Of a DNA stretch of 64,000 nt, positions 45,122-53,483 are shown one piece after another. Origin of the DNA: Streptomyces armeniacus (GTDB lineage Bacteria > Actinomycetota > Actinomycetes > Streptomycetales > Streptomycetaceae); NCBI RefSeq assembly GCF_003355155.1, contig NZ_CP031320.1, positions 6,322,287-6,386,286 of the forward strand, in the 5' to 3' direction. Position numbers and translations under genes: made by a program. Position 1 is the stretch's first letter, and each line of letters begins with the position of its first letter. The notes below the pieces were generated by a model. It saw only the letters and a list, made by a program, of their open reading frames with translations, was not told the origin of the DNA and made no database searches.

Positions 45122-45819
45122 TGCGGCCGGGTTCTCGCGTGGTGCTCTACGCCTGCCACGAACTGGCCAGCCCGACCACGACTCTCAACCGTCTCGCGAC
45201 GTATGCCCACGACTCGGGGTTCGAGGTGCACCGCTCCTTCTTCGACACCTGCGCACTCCACACGAAAGCCGAGACCCGCCCGCAGTGGCGGCATGCCGCC
45301 ACCCTGCTGGAGGCCGGCGCAGCAACCGGAGTGGTCGCGCCCACGGAGACACAGCTCGCGTTCAACACCAGGCGCCAACACGTACTGCGCACGTGGTTGA
45401 TCGAGCACGGACTCTTCGCCCACTACCCACTCCAGGAGACCAGCGCCACACCGCACCCCACATCTCCGCCTCCGTCAGCGGACCTGGTAGCCGACGCGAT
45501 TGCCCGCGTCCTAGCCCCGGCTCGCAGCGGAACGGTCCATTCGGGCGACTTCCAACTCATCAAAAAAGCAGTCGAGGACTACATCCCGCAGGTCGAGGCT
45601 CGCGCCCGAGGCCGACGCCCGGATCATGCCCAGCGCAGTGCGCTCCTGGCCGCAGAGGAAGCACGACGCCGACTTCACGGCCGCGCGGACGAAGCCGCCA
45701 ACACGGCATACCTGGCCAAACTGGCATGCTGCGCAGCCGCGTTGCTGGCCCATCTGGAGCATCTGGCCGCCAATCCCACCTCCGACCGGGCCACGCCGCC
45801 ACCTCGGGCGTCGACGTGA
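45118..45819 (+). CDS. Resolvase-fold-like protein lacking catalytic Ser, DUF6415-like tail
   Basis: 233 aa. The first about 100 residues read like a serine-recombinase N-terminal fold (VVLYACHELASPTTTLNRLA, TYAHDSGFEVHRSFFDT, LLEAGAATGVVAPTETQLA), but the YARVS-type catalytic motif is replaced by YACHE, so strand transfer is not expected. The C-terminal half is helical (SGDFQLIKKAVEDYIPQVEA, EEARRRLHGRADEAANTAYL). A similar domain recurs in the next gene. Function unknown; it may be a DNA-binding or signalling derivative of a recombinase. Confidence 0.6.
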   Translation: MMRPGSRVVLYACHELASPTTTLNRLATYAHDSGFEVHRSFFDTCALHTKAETRPQWRHAATLLEAGAATGVVAPTETQLAFNTRRQHVLRTWLIEHGLFAHYPLQETSATPHPTSPPPSADLVADAIARVLAPARSGTVHSGDFQLIKKAVEDYIPQVEARARGRRPDHAQRSALLAAEEARRRLHGRADEAANTAYLAKLACCAAALLAHLEHLAANPTSDRATPPPRAST

Positions 45820-45924
45820 AGCACCAGCGTCGGAACCCGATCGGCAGGTCATCGCGACCGCCGCATTGAGCACCGCTCTCGTCGCTGTCCGCTCAGCCAC
45901 CCTCATACTCGTTTGGAGCCCCCC

Positions 45925-46305
45925 ATGTCCGGCCCACGGCGCCTCGCCGTGCTCTACATCTGCCACGGCGATTTACCACCCGATCAAGTGCTGGCCCCTC
46001 TCATCCGCTACGCGAGAGCGCGCGGCCGACGCACTGTCGCTCACTTCGCCGAGCCCGTTCCCCCGTCCACCCCGCTGACCGACCGGAAGGTCTGGGCGAA
46101 CCAGGTTCTCCCCTTCCTGAATCAAGGGGCAGTCGACTTGCTCATCGCCAACTCGGAGTCCGAGCTGGCGAGCACGGACGACGAGCGTGCCGCACTCCGA
46201 TTGACGCTCCTGCGGCTGGGAGTTGAGGCGGACTACCGCTTCCGCCCGCCCAGCATGGCGACGTACGTCGCCGACACCGCCTGCGACGCGGGAGCGAGAG
46301 GGTGA
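45925..46305 (+). CDS. Small resolvase-fold-like protein, related to previous gene
   Basis: 126 aa from ATG 45925 (GGAG just upstream). LAVLYICHGDLPPDQVLAPL, IRYARARGRRTVAHF and FLNQGAVDLLIANSESELAS align position by position with the N-terminal domain of the 45118 protein, which indicates duplication of a degenerate recombinase-like domain. No catalytic Ser is visible. It consists of this domain alone. Confidence 0.6.
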   Translation: MSGPRRLAVLYICHGDLPPDQVLAPLIRYARARGRRTVAHFAEPVPPSTPLTDRKVWANQVLPFLNQGAVDLLIANSESELASTDDERAALRLTLLRLGVEADYRFRPPSMATYVADTACDAGARG

Positions 46306-46370
46306 TCACCTCAGTCACATCCGCCCTGTTCATCCTCGCGCCTGGCGCCAACCGGCGATCCCCTTGACCA

Positions 46371-46432
46371 CCCGCCTCCGTTGGCCGTGCTCGTGTGTGG
46401 GACGCAGCGCGGACCCCTCCAACGGAGGCGGG
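46371..46432. other. 14-bp inverted repeat
   Basis: CCCGCCTCCGTTGG (46371-46384) and its exact complement CCAACGGAGGCGGG (46419-46432) are separated by 34 nt in a 368-bp stretch that otherwise holds no gene I can support. It may end the upstream transcript or serve as a binding site. Confidence 0.55.
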
Positions 46433-46673
46433 CCCCACTTTTCACCTGCCGCCAACGGCCCACTTTTCGCGCGACGCCGACACCGCTCCTCACGATCCCG
46501 CAGTCCGGTCATCGCCCGCACCACCCTCGAAATGGGCCTACGCCTGACCACCCCGCGTCGTGGGCGGGGCCAACTCCGGCAGTTGCGCGAATCCACGCCG
46601 ATCGGCCCCGCTGACGAACCCGCTTTCGTGGCTCCGGCCCACTTCATACCCGCAGAGCAAGAGAGAGAAGTAC

Positions 46674-47291
46674 ATGACGGTGAACAACACGCCCGTGCCC
46701 ACAGAGCCCGCATCCCCGAGCACCTCCGCAGCAGAGCGGACTCCGGAGTGGTTCCAGGCGATGGACGAGCTTCGCGAGGTACTGGCAGCCGCCGGCCTGC
46801 CGGTACCGCGGCTGTCGATGGTCGACGACGGCCTGGTGTCCGTGATCGAGATCAGCACCCGCGCTCACCCGCAGGCGCGAGCCCTCGCGGCACTGCTGCG
46901 GCGAGGGCTCAAGAGCGCCTTCGCCGCGGAGGAGGCGCTCCGGGAGGCCCTGCGGGTGCACGGCTTGCACGTGCCGCAACTGACCGTACGCGACCGCCGG
47001 GTGCACCTCGGCACCCTCACCGTGGCCACTGCCGAAGCCCTCGCCCACAGCCTGGGCGCCCCGCCCTACCAGCCCGAAGGCGCCATCGAAGAGTGGCCCC
47101 AGGCACAACACGTACGAGCCCGGCTCCGCAACGCCATCATGGAGAACACCGGACGCACAGCGGTCCTGGACATCGTGGTTCACCCGGACTGCCTACGGTG
47201 CGACCGGGACGCCGCCGTCGAGATCAGCAGCAGCCTTCACCCCCAAGAAGCACGGAAGCTCGCGACTGCGCTCCGGCAGGCCAGCCTGTAA
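46674..47291 (+). CDS. Hypothetical protein
   Basis: About 205 aa from ATG 46674, preceded by the purine-rich GAGAGAGAAG. It looks like two related halves: LREVLAAAGLPVPRLSMVDD, then LVSVIEISTRAHPQARALAA; and LREALRVHGLHVPQLTVRDR, then VHLGTLTVATAEALAHSLG. A third unit ends the protein (AVEISSSLHPQEARKLATAL). So a beta-alpha module of about 50 residues seems to be repeated. No family is recognised. Confidence 0.65.
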   Translation: MTVNNTPVPTEPASPSTSAAERTPEWFQAMDELREVLAAAGLPVPRLSMVDDGLVSVIEISTRAHPQARALAALLRRGLKSAFAAEEALREALRVHGLHVPQLTVRDRRVHLGTLTVATAEALAHSLGAPPYQPEGAIEEWPQAQHVRARLRNAIMENTGRTAVLDIVVHPDCLRCDRDAAVEISSSLHPQEARKLATALRQASL

Positions 47292-47456
47292 CCCAGGGAC
47301 GCGACTCGGCCGTCTGGCTTCGGCCAGACGACCCCGCGTGCTCTTGGCCGATAGCCAACAGCACCTTCGGCTTCACCGTTCCTTCTGATGTGGCGTCGTT
47401 CACGCACACTGAGCAATGAGGCGGGGAGAGCAGCACCGGCTGGTTAGGCTCCGAGC

Positions 47457-47999
47457 ATGAGCGGACCGGTGTTGGTGATCGAGTTGGCGGAGGCCGTTCC
47501 CCTCTCGGCGATTCAGCGGCTCCGCGAACTTCTGGTTCGCTCCTCGGCACGGTTCGAGGAGAAGCGGGTCGGCGAGTACGACCTGAACATTCGCGCGGAG
47601 AGCCTCGGCATCTACGAGACTGGGGGCGTCGACGGACGGCGGCCCGTCCTGGTCTCCGTCATGGGGCCCGGTATCGGCGACGAGTCCGTCTTCAAGGCCG
47701 AACACGCCGACGAAGTCGATCAGGAACCTCTCATCGGCTTCACGCCGACGCACGCCATCGACGTCGTCGCCTTCTGCAACCGTCCCGTCGACCACGTCGT
47801 CACGGCCCTGCTGACCGCCGCCGTCATGGACGTGGTCGGTGGTGTCGTCAACGCCGAACTGAGGAACGACCAGGTGCCGGTGGTGGCCGGCCTTCCCGGC
47901 GTCATCGCCACGATGACCGATCCGTGGCCTGCCGCGTACGGTTCAGCGGAGTTCCTCAAAGCATGGGCTCAGCAGCCCGGCTTCCGGCTCCTGAAGTAG
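47457..47999 (+). CDS. DUF6368 family protein
   Basis: A 180-aa protein, MSGPVLVIELAEAVPLSAIQ, with FEEKRVGEYDLNIRAESLGI, LIGFTPTHAIDVVAFCNRPV, DHVVTALLTAAVMDVVGGVV and the end PAAYGSAEFLKAWAQQPGFR. It resembles the DUF6368 proteins found in Streptomyces accessory regions; related proteins resemble immunity proteins of contact-dependent toxins in size and layout, but this is inference. Confidence 0.7.
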   Translation: MSGPVLVIELAEAVPLSAIQRLRELLVRSSARFEEKRVGEYDLNIRAESLGIYETGGVDGRRPVLVSVMGPGIGDESVFKAEHADEVDQEPLIGFTPTHAIDVVAFCNRPVDHVVTALLTAAVMDVVGGVVNAELRNDQVPVVAGLPGVIATMTDPWPAAYGSAEFLKAWAQQPGFRLLK

Positions 48000-48340
48000 C
48001 CGGAACTCGGCCAGCCGGCTCAGGTGAGCCGTACCCGCTTGCGCAACACGGGCGATGCCCATCTTGCGGACTATCGACCTGCCCAGAAGGCAACCTCGCC
48101 GCAATGCTGGTGAGCGGCGCCCAGGTCCTGCCGGATGCCGTGTACCTGGCGGGCGTACCTCTTCCCGTGAGTGGGACAGCTCACTCATCTGAGGGGCACA
48201 GCTGCTCGATTACCGCGGCTCTCGCCGGGACATGTACGGGGTGGTATGGCCACTCAGTTGAGTACGAGGATGCTGTTATCCCGTGTTGCGGAGACGACGA
48301 CGGCCGATCGTTCGCCGCATCGGCGCGGGGTGGTTCCGTG

Positions 48341-48412
48341 ATGGGTGCGGCACCTGTTGACCGGGCTTGGCTGGACCGGCAGATCGCGTACTACCGTGCA
48401 CGTGCCGGGGAG
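48341..48412 (+). pseudogene. N-terminal fragment of a SAM methyltransferase
   Basis: ATG 48341 opens MGAAPVDRAWLDRQIAYYRA, which resembles the first residues of class I SAM-dependent methyltransferases (DRAWLDxQIxYYRARAxEYD). After about 24 codons it loses similarity and the lanB fragment starts in another frame. The initiating ATG shares bases with the stop of a 31-codon reading frame (48246-48341), MATQLSTRMLLSRVAETTTA and on, of unknown meaning. Probably a deletion joined the two genes. Confidence 0.45.
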
Positions 48413-48414
48413 CA

Positions 48415-49463
48415 TGGAAGTGCCCACGGGTGCTGGAACTGCGCGACGACGACCGGACCCTGCGCCTGGACCTGAGCGAACCGCTGCACGCACGCATCCT
48501 CCACAGCCACCTCCAGCGCCACGCAGAGGCCGATCTGACCGAAGCTCCGAGCGAACGGGATCTCGGCTGGATCGGGCACGCGCATGAGATGGTGGTGTCG
48601 CTGATCTCCGCCCGGCCGCCGCTGCCCCACCCGGACGTGGAGACGGCACCGGTGTTGACCAACCGGATGCTGCCCAACCCCGGCGACAGCCGACAGCACT
48701 GGGTGCAGGCCAAGGTGTTCACGCATCCGAACGTCATGGATCAGATCCTCACCCGCCGGCTGCCGAGCCTCCTTGCTGAACTGGGCTCCCCGGACTGCTG
48801 GTTCGTTCGCTACCGCACGCCCCACGAGGAAGACCACCTGCGCTTGCGGATCGCCGCCCTCGACCCGCACCGGCACGCACAGGTAGTGCACGCCATCGCA
48901 CGATGGGGGGGAACAGATGCAAGGTGATGCCCTCGCCTCGCGGCTCGTCTTCGACGGCTACCGGCCCGAGATCGGCTGCTACGGCACCGGCGCAGCCCTG
49001 GCCGCCGCCGAGGACGTCTTCGTGGCCGACAGTGACACCGCCCGGCACGCGCTGTCCGACCTCACCGGCATGGACCGTAAAGCGCCGTGCTCCCTCAGCA
49101 TGATCGATCTCGCCTGGGGCCCTGGGTGACGAAGAAGGTACACGCTGGATGGCCATCACACTCGCACGCGTCACGAGTGATCCGGACGTGACACGACAGA
49201 CCGTTGAGTACGCCCGCGTTGGCGTACTTCAGGAGCAGGAGGGCTGGACTCCCCGATTGGACGCCGCACACCAGCCGCGCCGAGGCGCCCTGGTCCGCTA
49301 TGCGGCTCACGTCCGTGACGGCCAGCTCGAAGCGGTGCTGGAGTCACTGTTGCACATGCACCACAACCGGCTGAGGGACCCTGACCGAGAAGTGGAGGCC
49401 GCCTGCCGTCACGCCGCCCGCCAGGTGTGCCGTTCCATCCGTGAACGGCGGGTGGGCACGTGA
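48415..49463 (+). pseudogene. Lantibiotic dehydratase (LanB), C-terminal remnant, frameshifted
   Basis: The C-terminal part of a class I lanthipeptide dehydratase is readable across three frames. Frame 1 has VLELRDDDRTLRLDLSEPLH and WVQAKVFTHPNVMDQILTRR with DCWFVRYRTPHEEDHLRLRI, then stops. Frame 2 resumes at 48917 with SRLVFDGYRPEIGCYGTGAA and LAAAEDVFVADSDTARHAL. Frame 3 (49149-49463) has LESLLHMHHNRLRDPDREVE. The first shift is at a run of seven G near 48905; removing one G restores IARWGEQMQGDALASRLVFD. The N-terminal glutamylation domain is gone, so no functional dehydratase is made. Confidence 0.85.
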
Positions 49464-50221
49464 GCGATCTCGTGCACGACCTCGGTCGCGGTGTCGCCGG
49501 AACCGTCGTCTACCACGGCGTCCTGGCACAGCACAGCGGCGCGTGGAAAGCGGCGCACGCCGCTGCGCTCACAATGACAGGGCGCACGGCGACCGTTGAT
49601 CCGTCGAGCGCGAGCCTGTACCGCGGGGCCGGCCGCCGTCGCGTACGCCCTGCACAAGGCCAGCCACCGTGCCTATCGCTCCGCTCTGGACGAGCTGGAC
49701 CGCAAGATCGGTCGTCCGCTCGTCACTGAGCGGCTGTCGGCAGCACAACGCCGCATGGACTCAGGTCAGCCGCCGCGTATGCGCGAATGCGACCTGATCC
49801 GACCCGGACTCGGCGCGTACCTGCTGTCCCGCGCACCCCGACCTACTCGACGGCGTTCTGCGCTACCTCGTACAGCTCCTCCAGCACCCCCTCACCGTCG
49901 AAGGCAACAGCCTCCCCGGCTGGTGGACTCGACGGCCCAACCGGTGAGCCGGACACCAGCTGGCCCCTGGGCCACGGGAACTTCGGCATGGCCCACGGCG
50001 TGGCCGGCCCCGTGGCGCTCCTCGCCCTGTGCGCCCGCGCCGGACACACCGTTCCCGGCCAGTACGAGGCCCTGGTAGCGGCATGCCGCCTGCTGGAAGA
50101 GTGGGCACGTCCGCGCTCGCCCCTCGTCGAGGACCAGCAGTTCGCATCAACCCACTGGATGGAGCAAGGTGGCGAAACGACGCAAGTTCAGCTGACTGCC
50201 CGCTATGGGCAATATGACTGA
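49460..50221 (+). pseudogene. Lanthionine synthetase C (LanC-like), frameshifted and truncated
   Basis: Follows the lanB remnant with a 4-bp overlap. LanC-like sequence is spread over three frames: SDLVHDLGRGVAGTVVYHGV (49460-), AVAYALHKASHRAYRSALDE with LTERLSAA-type helices (from 49620), HPDLLDGVLRYLVQLLQHPL (about 49834) and GEPDTSWPLGHGNFGMAHGV with AGPVALLALCARAGHTVPGQ (from 49920). At least three frameshifts are needed to join them. GHGNFGMAHGVAGP is the conserved LanC motif with the ligand-region His. The zinc Cys-His region expected at the C-terminus is missing. Confidence 0.85.
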
Positions 50222-50279
50222 ATCGGCAATAGTTGCTCAGAACCCCACCCTCGCAAGGCAAAACCCCAGGCCGCTGAGG
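50222..50279 (+). promoter_or_regulatory. Probable CRISPR leader
   Basis: The relatively AT-rich stretch directly before the first repeat ends CAAGGCAAAACCCCAGGCCG, which resembles the GCAAAA-rich leader ends of streptomycete type I-E arrays. The left side is the leader side because repeats degenerate toward the right end. Confidence 0.55.
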
Positions 50280-52388
50280 GTGCTCCCCGCGGACGCGGGG
50301 TTGGTCCCACGCCGCGGCTGCGCTGCATGCCCTGAAGGGTGTGCTCCCCGCGGACGCGGGGTTGGTCCCGACGTGCCGGTCATGGTCACCCAGGCCGTGG
50401 CGTGCTCCCCGCGGACGCGGGGTTGGTCCCGCCGCCGCCGACCCGATCGTGGTCGCGGGCAGGTGCTCCCCGCGGACGCGGGGTTGGTCCCGCTTCAGCG
50501 GGCCGCACAGCGCCTCACCGACGGTGCTCCCCGCGGACGCGGGGTTGGTCCCGGGGCATCCGGCTTGTCCTTGCGGGTGCGGAGGTGCTCCCCGCGGACG
50601 CGGGGTTGGTCCCTCGGTCTTGTCGCCGTTGGCGCGGGCACGCCAGTGCTCCCCGCGGACGCGGGGTTGGTCCCGCGGCACTGCAGTGCGCGGACACGGT
50701 GCTGCAGTGCTCCCCGCGGACGCGGGGTTGGTCCCCCGGCGTGGACGACCTGATCAAGGCATCCCCGGTGCTCCCCGCGGACGCGGGGTTGGTCCCCACT
50801 TCCCCGGCGTCCAGCTCACCCTCTCCCAGTGCTCCCCGCGGACGCGGGGTTGGTCCCGCCTTGAGTCCCCTCTTCGCGGGGTCGATGTCGTGCTCCCCGC
50901 GGACGCGGGGTTGGTCCCGGCCAGGAAGTGCCGAATCGGCAATCGTGCTGGTGCTCCCCGCGGACGCGGGGTTGGTCCCCGGACCCCTCTCCGCATCCGG
51001 CCCTCTTCGAGGTGCTCCCCGCGGACGCGGGGTTGGTCCCAGGGTCGGAACCGAGCTCGGCCGAACGGACGGGTGCTCCCCGCGGACGCGGGGTTGGTCC
51101 CCCCCGCCGGGCGAACGGCAACCGGGGTGGCGCGGTCGTCGTGATGTGCTCCCCGCGGACGCGGGGTTGGTCCCTCCCCCGCGGGCTGGTCGTCAAGATG
51201 CCCTCGGTGCTCCCCGCGGACGCGGGGGTGGTCCCCTGCGCCACCCCGCCGTGTCCACGGCCGGGAGGTGCTCCCCGCGGACGCGGGGTTGGTCCCTGAA
51301 ATCTCGGGGGAAATGCAAGGGGAATGGCGTGCTCCCCGCGGACGCGGGGTTGGTCCCCGAGGGCACGGACCACAGAGAGGAGGTTGTCCGTGCTCCCCGC
51401 GGACGCGGGGTTGGTCCCTCCACCTACGGCACGATGGCGCCGATCCCCAAGTGCTCCCCGCGGACGCGGGGTTGGTCCCATCGTCCAGACCGTTACAGGC
51501 GCCGTCAACGAGTGCTCCCCGCGGACGCGGGGTTGGTCCCTACCAACTCGGAAGAGCGGGCGGTTCGAATGGGTGCTCCCCGCGGACGCGGGGTTGGTCC
51601 CAAGGCGATGACGCAGTCGCTGGACACCTCGACGTGCTCCCCGCGGACGCGGGGTTGGTCCCTCGCCGTACCCCTCGGCCCGAAGCCGGTCGGCGTGCTC
51701 CCCGCGGACGCGGGGTTGGTCCCCTCACCGTCTCCTGCTCCCCGTGCAACAGCAGGTGCTCCCCGCGGACGCGGGGTTGGTCCCACCGCGATGGGCCAGG
51801 CCGCCCGCGTTGTCGGGTGCTCCCCGCGGACGCGGGGTTGGTCCCAAGGGCTTCGACTGGGCGTACGGAAAGGTCACGTGCTCCCCGCGGACGCGGGGTT
51901 GGTCCCTCGGCGGCGTGCTGGCCGACGACTACGCCGTCTGTGCTCCCCGCGGACGCGGGGTTGGTCCCGTGGGAGCACCTGGTGAGCGTGGAACGGTTCG
52001 GTGCTCCCCGCGGACGCGGGGTTGGTCCCCACGCCAGCACCAAAGCGAAACAGGACTTCGTGTGCTCCCCGCGGACGCGGGGTTGGTCCCGCCCGCTCCA
52101 CCGCGCGGCGTTCGGTACACAGGTGCTCCCCGCGGACGCGGGGGTGGTCCCCTGGCCCGGGAGATCATGGACGGCCAGCCCGCGTGCTCCCCGCGGACGC
52201 GGGGGTGGTCCCGAGAGCGTCGTCTCGCCGTGGATGAGCGGGACGTGCTCCCCGCGGACGCGGGGGTGGTCCCGCGTCCTGGTCGAGGTGGTGGAGGGTG
52301 GCGAGGTGCTCCCCGCGGACGCGGGGGTGGTCCCGTATCCCTCTTCGATAGGGATTCGCAAGGGGTGTGCTCCCCGCGGACGCGGGGG
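50280..52388 (+). CRISPR. Type I-E-like CRISPR array, 35 repeats, 34 spacers
   Basis: The 29-bp repeat begins GTGCTCCCCGCGGACG and ends CGGGGTTGGTCCC, with a CCCCGCGGACGCGGGG hairpin, typical of actinobacterial type I-E. I count 35 repeats at a 61-bp period from 50280 to 52367. Spacers are 32 nt, except one of 44 nt (51102-51145) and one of 33 nt (51907-51939). Repeats at 51207, 52123, 52184, 52245 and 52306 share a T-to-G change near the 3' end (GGGGGTGG). The last repeat keeps only about its first 21 bases and then merges with an IS110-like end. No cas gene is present anywhere in the window. Confidence 0.98.
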
Positions 52389-52519
52389 GGGGTGCCTCTA
52401 TGTCTTTCGTCAAGCGAGGCGTGGGGTTCTGGGTTCGTAGAAGGCGCCGTCGCGGAGCATCGCGAAGAGCACGTTGATCCGTTGTCGGGCCAGGCGGAGG
52501 AGGGCTTGCGTCCCCCGAG
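52388..52519 (-). mobile_element. IS110-family transposase C-terminal remnant
   Basis: On the minus strand, ALLRLARQRINVLFAMLRDG then AFYEPRTPRLA and a stop (52410-52519) is the characteristic C-terminus of IS110-family transposases. The few bases beyond it (GACATAGAGGCACCC) look like the element end and run straight into the truncated final CRISPR repeat. The rest of the transposase upstream is missing. Confidence 0.8.
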
Positions 52520-52561
52520 CTCGGCAGCGGAGCCGTCGAAGGGGGGGAGAGATGTGTGTGA

Positions 52562-52669
52562 GAGACAGGCTCCGGCGGCGGCGATTTCGGCGGCGGGGGC
52601 GGCTTCGACGGTGGCGGCGGCGGTGGCTGCGGTGGCGGCGACGGCGGTGGTGGCGGCGGCGGTTGCTGA
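52562..52669 (+). pseudogene. Gly/Cys-rich C-terminal tail fragment
   Basis: A 35-codon open stretch without a start encodes TGSGGGDFGGGGGFDGGGGG and ends CGGGDGGGGGGGC. Such tails end TIGR04222-type actinobacterial membrane proteins. It begins just after an in-frame stop (52559-52561), so this is at most a remnant joined next to the IS110 piece. Confidence 0.4.
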
Positions 52670-52740
52670 GCCGCGTACTCGGGGACGCGGGACGCCAAGG
52701 GGACGCGTCCTCTTGACGGTTACGAGGGGAGGGAGCGTGC

Positions 52741-53139
52741 GTGGTCGCCCATGTCGCCATGATCGTCATCGGTGCGTTTATCGCGATCAACGGTGCGGTG
52801 GAGTGGATCAAGTTGCTGCGCTGGTTCCCACGGCGCCGGCGCGCTCGTGCTGTCTTCGTGGGCACCGAGGACGTGATGCGGCCCGATCCGCAGATCAAGA
52901 GCCGTGCCGGGCGGTTCCGGTTCACCTCGCAGGACGGTCGCACGATCGAGCGTACGAGTGCGTTCTCGTCCTTCCCCGGCCCGAAACCGGGGCGTGAGGT
53001 GAACGTCGTCTACGATCCGCTCCGCCCGCACAAGACCGCTGAACGGGCGGGCGTGCACCTCTTTCTGCTGGTTGCTGTGGGTCCCCTCTTCATGGCGGTG
53101 GGATCTGTCATGATCATCTTGGGCCTGCTGAAGATGTGA
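52741..53139 (+). CDS. DUF3592-like two-helix membrane protein
   Basis: 132 aa from GTG 52741, with GGGAGGGAG upstream. The layout is a membrane helix (VAHVAMIVIGAFIAINGAVE), a beta-rich central domain (RARAVFVGTEDVMR, FRFTSQDGRTIERTSAFSSF, GREVNVVYDPLRPHKTAE) and a second helix (LFLLVAVGPLFMAVGSVMII). This is the DUF3592 organisation, common and of unknown function. A strong terminator follows 32 nt after the stop. Confidence 0.8.
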   Translation: MVAHVAMIVIGAFIAINGAVEWIKLLRWFPRRRRARAVFVGTEDVMRPDPQIKSRAGRFRFTSQDGRTIERTSAFSSFPGPKPGREVNVVYDPLRPHKTAERAGVHLFLLVAVGPLFMAVGSVMIILGLLKM

Positions 53140-53170
53140 CCCACGGGGCCGCTGACGGACCAACGCGCGA

Positions 53171-53208
53171 AAGAAGGCCCCGACGGGCTCGCCCGTCGGG
53201 GCCTTCTT
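53171..53208 (+). terminator. Rho-independent terminator
   Basis: AAGAAGGCCCCGACGGG pairs perfectly over 17 bp with CCCGTCGGGGCCTTCTT across the 4-nt loop CTCG. It follows the DUF3592-like gene and precedes the tRNA-derived sequence; the symmetric A/T-rich ends let it work on both strands. Confidence 0.9.
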
Positions 53209-53222
53209 GCTGTTCTGCGACG

Positions 53223-53266
53223 GTGGCTGGGGCCGGGGTCGAACCGGCGACCTTCCGCTTTTCAGG
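53223..53266 (-). other. 3' half of tRNA-Phe, attachment-site remnant
   Basis: Read on the minus strand: CCTGAAAAGCGGAAGGTCGC, then CGGTTCGACCCCGGCCCCAG and CCACC. This is the anticodon loop (CTGAAAA, anticodon GAA), variable region, T-arm and acceptor 3' strand of tRNA-Phe. The 5' half does not fit: the anticodon stem cannot pair and no matching acceptor strand follows. Integrative elements copy exactly this 3' portion at their att site, so it marks one border of a past or present element. No integrase is adjacent. Confidence 0.75.
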
Positions 53267-53483
53267 CCGCGCCTTAGCTAGGACTGAGCTGGTACGACGC
53301 TCTCCGGAGTCATCGGTTGTGTGTCGTTGTTTGCCGCTGTTGGCGTACCCGTTGGCGTACGCCAGATCGGCAGCGATGGCGGTTGCCAGAGCTCGGTATG
53401 CGTTGGGCTGACAGGTGTCATGGATTCGGGTGGTCCAAGATCTTCTCCCACATCACCTCGCCTCACGGCCCTGCCAAGGCTGA

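Noticed and set aside
47924..48475. A 183-codon frame overlapping the DUF6368 gene and the lan remnants
   Set aside because: Only its short stretch near 48341-48412 resembles a known protein; the rest is an accidental frame.
50168..50194. VAKRRKFS before the array as the start of an IS3-type transposase
   Set aside because: Eight codons followed by a stop are too little, and no other IS3 sequence is nearby.
50919..50950. Spacer 11 derived from the leader of its own array
   Set aside because: They share GAATCGGCAAT, only 11 bases; too short to claim self-acquisition.
50339..51985. Several 200-550-codon open frames through the CRISPR region on both strands
   Set aside because: They are translations of the 61-bp repeat period (CSPRTRGWS, DQPRVRGEH and similar), not proteins.
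53223..53290. A complete tRNA-Phe gene
   Set aside because: The 3' half fits, but the upstream bases cannot form the anticodon stem or the acceptor pairing; only a fragment is supported.
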